A stretch of DNA of 64,000 nucleotides, taken from the NCBI GenBank assembly GCA_964432565.1, contig CAYSOA010000006.1, positions 32,101 through 96,100 on the forward strand, given 5' to 3'. The DNA comes from CAIOHW01 sp964432565. Lineage in GTDB: Bacteria; Bdellovibrionota; UBA1018. Below the pieces are notes generated by a model that was not told the DNA's origin, did not search any database, and worked only from the letters and a program-made list of their open reading frames with translations. The translations under genes were made by a program, and so were the position numbers. Of the stretch, positions 50,177 to 58,640 are shown one piece after another. The first letter of the stretch is position 1. Every line of letters begins with the position of its first letter.

Positions 50177-52756
50177 CTATTGAAAGTCTTCTTTAAGAAA
50201 ATCACCAGTGCTTTCTGCCGGGCCGGATGGGCCGTTCGCCTCAAGCTTTGGTTCAGTCCCCTCAATGAATGCCTCACGAATGGCGCGCGAGGAGTTTGCC
50301 TCCAGCCGCCTGCCGGTATTCGGATCAATCGGAGCAAAGATGATTCCCGAGGGAACGGGAAACTCCGACTCCGGATAAAGCTTCACGGCCTCCTTCATGA
50401 AGGAGAGCCAGATCGGGAGAGCAGCCCTCGCACCAGTCTCGCCTGCACCGAGCGGCGTCTGGTTGTCATGCCCCACCCAGACTACCGTTACGACGTTCGG
50501 AGTGAAGCCGCTGAACCAGGCGTCCAAGTAGTCATTGGTGGTTCCCGTCTTTCCCGCTACCGCGCGCCCGAGTTGCCGCGCTTCGGCTCCAGTACCGTAA
50601 TTCACGACCTCGGTCATGAGGTGAGTCATGACGTAGGCAACCCGAGGATCCAGAACCTGGTCGGGATCGGTCTCGAGAGGATACTGAGGAAGCCTGACGA
50701 GCTTTCGACCGGTAATACCGACCGACTCGGGCACCTCAAGGGTCTGTGCTGTTTCACCATCGGCCACCGGCGGTGCAACAATCGTTGGGGGAATATTGTT
50801 TAGTGGAACCTCCTCAAGAGCATTTCCGTCACGATCTCGAATCTCAGTGTAGAATACGGGATTGAGCCGTTTCCCTAGCCTCGGAAAAAGCGCGTAGACC
50901 TTGGCCAGCTCCAGGGGGGAGAGAGTAACACTTCCAAGAGACAACGAAAGATCCAACGGAAACTCGGCGTTCATCCCAAGACGCTTGGAATATTCCACGA
51001 GCTTCTGGATCTGAACCTCCTGGACGATTCGAATGGTCGGCACATTCCTCGACTTGATGAGAGCCTGCCGGAAAGTGGTGTCGCCATGAAACTTTTCGTC
51101 GAAGTTGGCAGGCTTCCACTTCCCCAGCTCCTTGTCCTCAAAGGTCAGGGGCGCGTCGATGATCAGGCTTGCAGGTGTGAATCCCCCCTCTATTCCCGCT
51201 GCATAGATGATGGGCTTGTAGGATGAGCCCACCTGTCGGGTGGCCTGTACGGCGCGGTTGAACTCGGACTTGGCGTGTTCATAGCCCCCCACCATACCGA
51301 GCACGGCCCCATTCTGAGTGTCGAGTGAGATCAGGGCGCCCTGAATCTGTGGATCCTGCTCGAGTGTCGCCGTCCAGCGCCCCTCGTTTGCTTGCCGCGC
51401 CCGCACTAGAATGACGTCGCCCTTTGAGAGCACTTTGGATGGAACACTCGGCGCTCCTCCATGTGGACGGCCATCTCTAATCGACCTGGCCCAGGACATC
51501 TCCTTCACGGGCAGCTCAAGGCGTGCCCCACCGACCATTACCTCGACGACCTTTTTGCGGTCATCGAGTGCCGTCACCAAGGCCTGATAGATTTCGTTAT
51601 CACGAAGCAGATCCTGATCATCCTGATGGCCGGCCTCACGAATGGCGCTGGCTGGATCCAGTCGCCCATCGGGCAAAAACATCTGATATCCCACGGACCG
51701 GGCAATCAAGGCTTCTCGCTCCCTGGCTAAAAACTCCTCTCGCTCCTCGTCGCTCTTCAGCCGCTTGATCGGCCCGCGATAACCCTGGCGCTTGTCGACT
51801 GAGCGTAGCCCCTCCTGTAACGAACTCATGGCCGCTGTCGAAAGTTCCCGTGTGGTCGGAACGACGACCGTCAGACCATCCTGATACAAGGCCTTCTCGC
51901 CGTACCGCTCGAGCAGATACCGCCGAATGTGCTCGACCAGGTAGGGCGCGTACTTCTGGTTGATGTCGACTTCATAATGGATCTTGATCGGTAGTGCGGC
52001 CGCCTCGGCCATCTGTGCCTGGGTGATGAAGCGATTCTCGTACATGCGCCGAAGAACATAGAGTTGGCGCTCCTTCGCTCGTTTTGGATTCTGGTTCGGA
52101 CTGTATTTTCCGGGCGCCTGCGGAAGTCCTGCGAGAATGGCCGCCTCGGCAAGAGAGACTTCGGAAACATCCTTACCGAAGTAGTTCAGAGCAGCAGCCT
52201 GAACACCGTATGAGCCTCGGCCGAGGTAAATCTGGTTCAGGTAAAGCTGCAGGATCTGCTGCTTGGTCAAGTTCCGCTCGATCTTGCTCGCCAGCAGGAT
52301 CTCCTTGAACTTACGCGAAAAGCTACGCTCCGGCGTCAGAAGCAACGACTTTGCCATCTGCTGGGTGATCGTACTGCCGCCCTGGACGACATGACCCGCC
52401 TTGAAATTCACGATCGATGCCCGCAGCATGCTGATCGGATTGATGCCCTGATGCTCGAAGAACGTGTCATCTTCGGCTGAGATGAACGCCTGAACCAGGA
52501 CTTCAGGAATTCGTTCGTAGGGAACCACATAGCGGCGCTCGGTGGAGAACTCCCCGAGCAGCTCCTCTTCCCGTCCCCCGCCACCCAGGATGCGCGTCAC
52601 GGTTGAAGGACGATAATCTTCAACCGTAATGATCTCGGGGAGATTTCTCGAAAAATAGTAGAACACTCCCCCCATCACGAGACCGCCGAGTACCGTTCCC
52701 GCGACGACGAGAAAGAAAAATGACCGAAAAATCCACGCAATCCGCTTGAGGTTCAC
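50177..52756 (-). CDS. mrcA: Penicillin-binding protein 1A (bifunctional)
   Basis: 859 residues. A membrane anchor (about 7-36) is followed by a glycosyltransferase GT51 domain with EDDTFFEHQGI, QGGSTITQQMAKSLLL and KFKEILLA, then a transpeptidase domain with SSYK (SxxK), SRN and KTGTT. An OB-like region (VKEMSWARSIRDG) lies between, as in class A PBP1a. It polymerises and cross-links peptidoglycan. GTG 52756 has AGAAGGGGG upstream and overlaps the preceding stop as GTGA; a frame to 52783 is open but lacks such a site. The C-terminal tail is Pro/Glu-rich. Confidence 0.94.
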   Translation of the reverse strand: MNLKRIAWIFRSFFFLVVAGTVLGGLVMGGVFYYFSRNLPEIITVEDYRPSTVTRILGGGGREEELLGEFSTERRYVVPYERIPEVLVQAFISAEDDTFFEHQGINPISMLRASIVNFKAGHVVQGGSTITQQMAKSLLLTPERSFSRKFKEILLASKIERNLTKQQILQLYLNQIYLGRGSYGVQAAALNYFGKDVSEVSLAEAAILAGLPQAPGKYSPNQNPKRAKERQLYVLRRMYENRFITQAQMAEAAALPIKIHYEVDINQKYAPYLVEHIRRYLLERYGEKALYQDGLTVVVPTTRELSTAAMSSLQEGLRSVDKRQGYRGPIKRLKSDEEREEFLAREREALIARSVGYQMFLPDGRLDPASAIREAGHQDDQDLLRDNEIYQALVTALDDRKKVVEVMVGGARLELPVKEMSWARSIRDGRPHGGAPSVPSKVLSKGDVILVRARQANEGRWTATLEQDPQIQGALISLDTQNGAVLGMVGGYEHAKSEFNRAVQATRQVGSSYKPIIYAAGIEGGFTPASLIIDAPLTFEDKELGKWKPANFDEKFHGDTTFRQALIKSRNVPTIRIVQEVQIQKLVEYSKRLGMNAEFPLDLSLSLGSVTLSPLELAKVYALFPRLGKRLNPVFYTEIRDRDGNALEEVPLNNIPPTIVAPPVADGETAQTLEVPESVGITGRKLVRLPQYPLETDPDQVLDPRVAYVMTHLMTEVVNYGTGAEARQLGRAVAGKTGTTNDYLDAWFSGFTPNVVTVVWVGHDNQTPLGAGETGARAALPIWLSFMKEAVKLYPESEFPVPSGIIFAPIDPNTGRRLEANSSRAIREAFIEGTEPKLEANGPSGPAESTGDFLKEDFQ

Positions 52757-53667
52757 GGGTTTCCCCCTTCTGACGATAACCACTGCTTCAACCGGGCCGC
52801 AGCCTCCCGGCGGCCCGCGTAGACGATCTCCGAACGCCTCGAGAGCAGGGAATGGTCCAACCCCTCGATGCTCGGAACCACTTTCAAATCACCCGGCAGA
52901 GACTCGGTGTCGACCATTCGTGAGAACTCCTCTTTCTCAGCACTCTTGCCGGGCGGTACCACCCAAATGATGGGATCTAAAAACCCTGATGATTCGAGCG
53001 CCGCGCGTAGCTCCGAGGGGTCACCCTCGGCGCGCGTTGGCCCTGCGTCGCCAGAACAGGTCTCCATCCCTTCATCTTGCGCCACCTGATGGCATATCTC
53101 ACCTGCCAGAAGCCCTTCAGTTCGAACCGTAATCCGTCCGGCCGTCTTCGATCCAAAAATCCAGAGAGGAACTTTCGCCTGTTCCACTCGTGCACCGTCA
53201 AACACTTTGCGAAGACCCGTCAAGAGACCTTCCGAAGATCGACGTCCTCCAGAAACCCAGCCCGCGAACCCGTCAGACCTGTGAAGCCACTGCGGCTTGA
53301 ACCGCACCAGAAGCCAGTCCATCTTGTTGGCCGAGCCATCCCGCGCGTATGCGGCGGCAACAAATGATCCGAACCCTGTGCCGGCAACTGCCGATATACG
53401 GAGTCCAATATCCTCGATCGCCCTGATCACTCCTGCGCCTGCAACGGCGCCGGCAACCCCGGGGCCAATCACAACAACGACTCTACTGCGTTCCGCGGCC
53501 TCAGGCCCATAGATCCTTTGGGGCTCAGGGGGTCCGAGCTCTTCGAGAAGGGGCGGTTGGGAGGGGTTCCCCTGGCGAACCTGCCGTGCAGTCGAGCACG
53601 CCGAGAGAACCATGCCTAGAGCTAGGCCGGACGACAGCGTTTTCAAACTCCATTTTCGAATGAGCAT
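52753..53667 (-). CDS. Patatin-like lipoprotein with substituted nucleophile
   Basis: 304 residues from ATG 53667 with GGGGCAGG upstream. Lipobox LSAC places the lipid Cys at 24. Residues about 62-130 follow the patatin fold: a Gly-rich oxyanion loop GPGVAGAVAGAGVIRA (68-83) and VAGTGFGSFVAAAYA. In patatins the second is GxSxG; here the nucleophile position is Gly98 (GTGFG), and no DGG/A Asp motif was found. It is probably not a lipase. The stop overlaps PBP1A as GTGA, so it may act with PBP1A in the wall (inference). The upstream frame to 53718 lacks a signal start. Confidence 0.7.
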   Translation of the reverse strand: MLIRKWSLKTLSSGLALGMVLSACSTARQVRQGNPSQPPLLEELGPPEPQRIYGPEAAERSRVVVVIGPGVAGAVAGAGVIRAIEDIGLRISAVAGTGFGSFVAAAYARDGSANKMDWLLVRFKPQWLHRSDGFAGWVSGGRRSSEGLLTGLRKVFDGARVEQAKVPLWIFGSKTAGRITVRTEGLLAGEICHQVAQDEGMETCSGDAGPTRAEGDPSELRAALESSGFLDPIIWVVPPGKSAEKEEFSRMVDTESLPGDLKVVPSIEGLDHSLLSRRSEIVYAGRREAAARLKQWLSSEGGNP

Positions 53668-53721
53668 CCTGCCCCTTCTTGGCGGGTTTTGGGTCACGTC
53701 GGGAAATCGGAGCGTCACTGG

Positions 53722-54459
53722 CTACCGACCGCTTTTCCACCAGGCGAGAAGTTCACGGTTTCCGTCGGTGCCTGCAATGGGAGAGTCTATCAAGCCGTGA
53801 CGACATAGGCCAAGGCCGGAGGCGAATTCCGTCACTTTTGCCACCGCCTGCTGGCGATCTTCGTCATTCGCGACGATCCCACCCGCGCCCACCTTTTCTC
53901 TGCCCACCTCAAACTGAGGCTTGATGAGCGTGATCCAATCGCTTTCACCAGGCTTCTGAAGCGGGATCAATGCCGGCAGAATCTTGACGATCGAAATGAA
54001 AGAGACGTCCATGACGATCAGATCGACCTGCTCACCGATTAAATCCTTTTCGAGCGACCTCGCGTTGGTCTTCTCAAACAGTTTCACGCGCGGATCGGTC
54101 CGAATCTTCCAGTCCATTTGGTTGTGGCCGACATCAACGGCAAAAACACGCGAGGCTCCACGTTCCAGCAGGACCTGGGTGAATCCCCCTGTGGACGCCC
54201 CAACATCGAGAGCGACTCGGTTGCTCACCACGATCGGAAACGAATCGAGCGCACCAATAAGCTTGAGGGCAGCTCGTGAGACATAGGGGTGATCCTGAGC
54301 GCGCAGACGAATTCGAGATTCTTCTGATACCGTCTGGCCAGACTTGGTCACGGGCACATCATCAACGAGGACGTTTCCAGTCATGATTAACGCCTGAGCC
54401 CTCTGACGACTGGATGCCAGTCCCCGCTCGACGAGCAAGACGTCCAGCCGCTTCTTCAC
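53722..54459 (-). CDS. tlyA: TlyA-family rRNA methyltransferase (S4 plus FtsJ)
   Basis: 245 residues. The S4 RNA-binding domain is at 2-65 (KRLDVLLVERGLASSRQRAQ), and an FtsJ-like Rossmann methyltransferase follows (ALDVGASTGGFTQVLLERGA, at about 80-99, then DVGHNQMDWKIR). TlyA 2'-O-methylates rRNA; some members were once called hemolysins. The VDLIVMDVSFISIVKILP block is typical. It is coupled to xseB by an ATGA overlap, as often in bacteria. Confidence 0.92.
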   Translation of the reverse strand: MKKRLDVLLVERGLASSRQRAQALIMTGNVLVDDVPVTKSGQTVSEESRIRLRAQDHPYVSRAALKLIGALDSFPIVVSNRVALDVGASTGGFTQVLLERGASRVFAVDVGHNQMDWKIRTDPRVKLFEKTNARSLEKDLIGEQVDLIVMDVSFISIVKILPALIPLQKPGESDWITLIKPQFEVGREKVGAGGIVANDEDRQQAVAKVTEFASGLGLCRHGLIDSPIAGTDGNRELLAWWKSGR

Positions 54460-54725
54460 GCCTTGTCGCCGGAGAATGGTCCCAGCTCGGGATGTGTACG
54501 ATCATCACCGCCACGTATGAGCTGCTCGACACGCTGCTCCGCAGCTGCCAGATGGCCCTGGCAGGCTCGGGCAATCCGTACGCCCTCCTCAAACGCCTTG
54601 AGGGCGTCCTCAAGTGAGAGCTCACCCGACTCGAGCGTACGCACCAGCTGCTGAAGTCGCGAAAGCGCCTCATCAAAGCCGGGAGGAGTTTCAGACGGCG
54701 CCATGGACTGAGATTGGGAAGTCAC
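54456..54725 (-). CDS. xseB: Exodeoxyribonuclease VII small subunit
   Basis: 89 residues. XseB wraps the XseA catalytic subunit. FDEALSRLQQLVRTLESGELSLEDALKAFEEGVRI, about 17-51, is the family core, a helical hairpin. GTG 54725 or ATG 54704 may be the start. xseA is not in the window. Its stop overlaps tlyA. A divergent gap of 125 bases to the gene at 54851 holds no clear promoter. Confidence 0.92.
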   Translation of the reverse strand: MTSQSQSMAPSETPPGFDEALSRLQQLVRTLESGELSLEDALKAFEEGVRIARACQGHLAAAEQRVEQLIRGGDDRTHPELGPFSGDKA

Positions 54726-54850
54726 CAGAGAAAAGTACCAGACCTCTCGCGGCCGACCAATACCATTTCAGCTGTTTAAAGTTTGGACACCTGCCGCTCT
54801 ATTGCGCCAGAAAAGACTAGAGATTTCAGTACAGGCCAACGGCAAGGACC

Positions 54851-56284
54851 TTGCTCTTCTTCAAGCTGATGCTGTTTTTCTCGCGTCGACCATTCGTCCG
54901 CTCTCCCTCACTCCTCGGCCTTCTGACCGTAACGGCCGCTATGTCTGGCGCGCAGGCATGGGCGGCCTTCGACACACCATCGGCCTGGAATCTTTCCAGC
55001 GATCATCGCGTCGAAGAGAGTCCCGGCACCCGCTACGATGCCCCGTGGAATGTCCTGTACTCACGACTGACGGACGAGCACGAACGACGTCTTCTCAAGG
55101 ACTCTGACGGACGGCTTCCGGTCGAGTTTCAAGCCCTCCCTGCCGCGATGGAGGCCCAGGTAGCATTCTGGCTAAAGATCTATACAAAGCACTCCTCACA
55201 GGAGGCCATCCTCTTCGACGAGGAACATCCCGAAGTCGTCTATGAAGTCATGGACTTTCGACAGCTCGCCCGCACCAGTCGGAATCGGATTGCTTATGAA
55301 ATCTCGTCGCGCAATGCGCTTAAGGCAAGAGTGCACGACTATCGTCGCGCGTTTGAGGAGCTGTCTCGAGCCGGAGGCAGGAAGAAGCTGGGCAGACTGG
55401 CTCAACACATCGTGAGTGTCCGTCGCGGACTTCCTCATAGTCACTCGGCCAGGGACTCGTTACGCGCCCTGAGGGTCCAGTGGGGTCAGCGTGATCAGGT
55501 GATGGTCGGCCTGCTGTCATCGTCGGCCTTCATCGAGCGCATGAGTTCTATTTTTGATTCCATGGGCGTTCCGTCCTCACTCGTGCTGCTTTCGCTCGTC
55601 GAAAGTTCTTTTAATTGGAACGCTGTTTCACATGCCGGTGCAGCCGGCGTCTGGCAGTTCATGCCGAGGACTGGGCGGGAGTTCCTGCACATTGATGAGA
55701 CCAGGAAGCTTGACGAACGGTTGTCCCCGATCAAATCGACCGTCGCTGCCGCACGCCTGCTAAATCGCAACTTTCGTCTTCTGGGGAGCTGGCCCATGGC
55801 AATCGGCGCCTACAACCATGGGCATAGCAAGTGGGCACGCCTCAAAAACCGGGACCGGACGAATTTTGCCGCCGTTCTTTCTCAGTGTTCGCGAAGCCGT
55901 GTCCCCTTCAAGCTGGGCTTTGCCAGCCGTAACTACTACGCCGAGTTCCTCGCGCTACTGCGGGCCTATCACTACCAAGATGTCGCATTCGGCGGGGCTC
56001 CGGCGCAGGCCCTATCGCCCGTCAGGTATGTTCGTATCCCCAGAACAACAGCAGTGGACCGACTCGCCATTGCCTTTGGGGTTTCCGAGATGGAGTTGCG
56101 GCGCCTGAACCCCGACGTCAAAAGCGGCGCCTCAGCAATTCCCTCTGGCTACTGGATTTCGGTGCCGGCCATCGAAGATGACTTCAGCGGACTGGTGGCC
56201 CCCTTCCAGAAAACGGCCAAACGCTCTACTCCAGGAAACGAGCGGCTTGCCGGCCGAGAAACGTCTCTCACTCGGAAGGGCTGA
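54851..56284 (+). CDS. MltD-like lytic transglycosylase (SLT domain plus LysM-like end)
   Basis: 477 residues. A signal peptide is followed by a ~170-residue helical region and an SLT domain: catalytic Glu in VESSFNWNAVSHAGAAGVWQF, at about 253-273, MPRTGREF, and IGAYNHG. A C-terminal LysM-like stretch (VDRLAIAFGVSEMELRRLNPDV) would bind peptidoglycan. It cleaves glycan strands to anhydro-MurNAc ends, the substrates that AnmK finally handles. TTG 54851 (AAGGA just upstream) or ATG 54869 is the start. The 3' end overlaps the converging gene by 17 bases. Confidence 0.88.
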   Translation: MLFFKLMLFFSRRPFVRSPSLLGLLTVTAAMSGAQAWAAFDTPSAWNLSSDHRVEESPGTRYDAPWNVLYSRLTDEHERRLLKDSDGRLPVEFQALPAAMEAQVAFWLKIYTKHSSQEAILFDEEHPEVVYEVMDFRQLARTSRNRIAYEISSRNALKARVHDYRRAFEELSRAGGRKKLGRLAQHIVSVRRGLPHSHSARDSLRALRVQWGQRDQVMVGLLSSSAFIERMSSIFDSMGVPSSLVLLSLVESSFNWNAVSHAGAAGVWQFMPRTGREFLHIDETRKLDERLSPIKSTVAAARLLNRNFRLLGSWPMAIGAYNHGHSKWARLKNRDRTNFAAVLSQCSRSRVPFKLGFASRNYYAEFLALLRAYHYQDVAFGGAPAQALSPVRYVRIPRTTAVDRLAIAFGVSEMELRRLNPDVKSGASAIPSGYWISVPAIEDDFSGLVAPFQKTAKRSTPGNERLAGRETSLTRKG

Positions 56285-58145
56285 GAACGGAGACCACTCC
56301 AGGCGAGATGGGCATCCAATGGGCTTCGACCCACCGATTTCGATGACTTTGGAGCCCCACCAGAGCCGATGGGCCGGTGAGGTTCAGGCCGACCCACTGA
56401 ACGTACGGACCTTCTCCCGGTACCGAATGGCCAGGGGAATGAAGCTGATCCTGAGAATCCAGCCAATAGGTCTCTGGCTCAAGCTCCGTCGCCGAACCTT
56501 GGGTCATGGCAACGGGGCGGGAAAGGCCGACTTTGGCTCGCGGCACCGAAGCGACTATGAGGCCAGAGCTCTCACTGACACCTCCCTCGAGCGACTGAAG
56601 CCATCGCGCCACCCGTTGAGGCGAGAAATAGAAAAGTGGGGCGCCCCGCTCGAGCTGCTCGGCCGTCATGGCGTATCGATGGGTGAACCCCTTGCCGAGG
56701 CGCACCTCGAGATACACCGGTAGACCACGAGTCACCGGGATCTGACCGAAGTCAAATCGCCCCGAGGCGTCCGTAATCGAAACGACGTCCGGGAGTCCCA
56801 CCACACGCACTTCGGCATGAGCGATTCCACGGGGCTGAGATGAACGGGAGTCCAGAACCACCCCCCGAGCAGAACGCCGTTCGAGTGCTCTTAGGTCCAC
56901 CTGAGTCATCTTTCCGGCGAGCACGGGTACTCCCGCCGCCGCGACGGTCTGACCGTTCGACACAGACACGGCTCGAGCCACACTCGCGCCAGGCCGAACG
57001 CCCTCGGCAACGAAAAATTTCTCTCCCGGGGAATTCTCGGACACTTCATGCCCCTCCACCGAGAAGTACCTCACTGGCGCCTTGGCACTCGAAATCGATA
57101 CTCGAGCGCCACTGGATATCCAGCCCGAGAGAATCGCATTCTGCTGTGAACCTGAGCCTGCCTGCTCGTGAGTAGTCAGGCCACTCGGTAGGTGCCTGGG
57201 AACAGCGACATTGGAGGGTGTGTACAGGACGTCTGCCTGTGACACTGCAGGGCCCTCGGAGAGTAGCCATTGGTCCCCACGATTGGGCTTCGTGTACCGA
57301 CGAAGCTTGGTCGCGCCAGCGGTGTCGCGGTGAACTCGGGCTGAGGGGTTCGCCCCATCGGCATTCGCAACCTGACCTCCGGTCGTCTCCTGCCTAAACC
57401 CCTCGCTCACGTTCTCTGGCGCGAGCCCTTGAGGAGTGGCAGGAACCTTGGGAGTCACTCGTAGCCCCGTTTCAGGACGCATGGGTGCGACGATCTGGAT
57501 ACTCGATGGAGGCACCGAGGTGTCAGCAACTTCGGTCGCCGGCCCCCGAACCGACTGACTACCCACGTGACCGAACTTTGCTTTCGGAGTGAGTACTCTC
57601 TTGGCTACTCGTCGTGCGCGCTCTGAGCCCATTGGGCTCGCGGGGCCTGAACGTTCTGGGGCCTCCATCACGGCAAGGAGGCTGACACGGTGACGGACTG
57701 CCAGGCGAAACAATAAGCTGCGCTGGGCCAAATTGACGCCACGGCCCCCAGGGACGTTGTGCTTCGCAACGCTGGATCTCGCCAACGGACGCCTCGCCAT
57801 CCAATTCGACTTCCCGCTCACAGGAGCCCTTCGGGCGGCCGCTTGCTGCGAGAGGATCTGATCCTGCGGCACGACATTGCCCCGATCTTCAACAACGGAC
57901 GTGGCAAGGGCCCATCGGGCAGCCGTGACCGACTGAACGGCACGGAGTGACAGTCGGATGGAGCTGGTCTCAGACCACGACTTCCACGCGGCCCAACCCT
58001 CGATCGCGCCGACTGCGGCCAGCGTAAACGCACCCGCGGAGGCGGCCGCGGCAAACGACGTCCAGACGCGCCCCCACGACCGCGAGTGTGCGGTGGCGGA
58101 AGCACGCGAAAGATCGTTTATTGCCGTCAAATGAGCCGCATCCAT
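56268..58145 (-). CDS. Large single-pass envelope protein, unknown function
   Basis: 625 residues from ATG 58145; a frame to 58184 runs into the atp terminator. About 30 residues lie before a hydrophobic segment (FAAAASAGAFTLAAVGAIEGW, split here to its ends), so it is likely anchored with most of the chain in the periplasm. Residues about 90-330 are low-complexity, rich in Ser, Ala, Arg and Pro. Near 420-500 there is a carboxypeptidase-regulatory-like beta domain (RGVVLDSRS, AEVRVVGLPDVVSITDASGRFDF). The end is beta-rich. No enzyme motif. It follows the atp operon on the same strand. Confidence 0.65.
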   Translation of the reverse strand: MDAAHLTAINDLSRASATAHSRSWGRVWTSFAAAASAGAFTLAAVGAIEGWAAWKSWSETSSIRLSLRAVQSVTAARWALATSVVEDRGNVVPQDQILSQQAAARRAPVSGKSNWMARRPLARSSVAKHNVPGGRGVNLAQRSLLFRLAVRHRVSLLAVMEAPERSGPASPMGSERARRVAKRVLTPKAKFGHVGSQSVRGPATEVADTSVPPSSIQIVAPMRPETGLRVTPKVPATPQGLAPENVSEGFRQETTGGQVANADGANPSARVHRDTAGATKLRRYTKPNRGDQWLLSEGPAVSQADVLYTPSNVAVPRHLPSGLTTHEQAGSGSQQNAILSGWISSGARVSISSAKAPVRYFSVEGHEVSENSPGEKFFVAEGVRPGASVARAVSVSNGQTVAAAGVPVLAGKMTQVDLRALERRSARGVVLDSRSSQPRGIAHAEVRVVGLPDVVSITDASGRFDFGQIPVTRGLPVYLEVRLGKGFTHRYAMTAEQLERGAPLFYFSPQRVARWLQSLEGGVSESSGLIVASVPRAKVGLSRPVAMTQGSATELEPETYWLDSQDQLHSPGHSVPGEGPYVQWVGLNLTGPSALVGLQSHRNRWVEAHWMPISPGVVSVLSPSE

Positions 58146-58171
58146 CGGTTTCTCTGGGTTCCTGCCCTCTA

Positions 58172-58198
58172 GAATAAAGGGCACGGCCCAAACCGTGC
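58172..58198 (-). terminator. Intrinsic terminator of the atp operon
   Basis: Coding-strand stem GCACGG-TTTGGG-CCGTGC followed by CCTTTATTC. The stem is short but GC-rich. It lies 35 bases after the atpC stop. Confidence 0.65.
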
Positions 58199-58232
58199 AA
58201 TCGGCTAAATTTGCCCGGACGACCCAGCCCAG

Positions 58233-58640
58233 TTAGGACTGATGGGCCTGCTGCCGAACAAGCGCCCGCTGAAGCTTCAGCTCGTACTTACGAAACTGAC
58301 TCTCGTCGAGGCTCGCGTCCTGAAGCATCTTTTCGGCGTTTGATTGAGCCTTCCTGGCTCGCTCCAAATCGACTTCTCCGCTGAGCTCAATCGTCTCAAC
58401 CGTAAGGGTGATCTGGTCCTCAGACACTTCGAAAAAGCCCGTAGAAATGGCCGCCCTTGCCTGACCTTGCCCTTCAACAAGGTAAGAGAGCACACCGGTC
58501 TCCAGGGCGCCGACCATGGCGGCGTGTCCTGGCAGGATCTGGATCTGACCTTCGGTTCCAGGAAGAGTCACCTCCGAAACCTGGCGACCCTCCAGCACCT
58601 TTTTCTCGGGACTGAAGACATTGAGTGTCAACATGGTCAC
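58233..58640 (-). CDS. atpC: ATP synthase F1 epsilon subunit
   Basis: 135 residues. Epsilon sits on the central stalk and can inhibit ATP hydrolysis. TLNVFSPEKKVLEGRQVSEVTLPGTEG, at 4-30, begins the beta sandwich; ILPGHAAMVGALETGVL is diagnostic; the C-terminal helices (DLERARKAQSNAEKML) are present. GTG 58640 overlaps the atpD stop as GTGA; ATG 58634 is an alternative. It is the last gene of the operon. Confidence 0.96.
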   Translation of the reverse strand: MTMLTLNVFSPEKKVLEGRQVSEVTLPGTEGQIQILPGHAAMVGALETGVLSYLVEGQGQARAAISTGFFEVSEDQITLTVETIELSGEVDLERARKAQSNAEKMLQDASLDESQFRKYELKLQRALVRQQAHQS

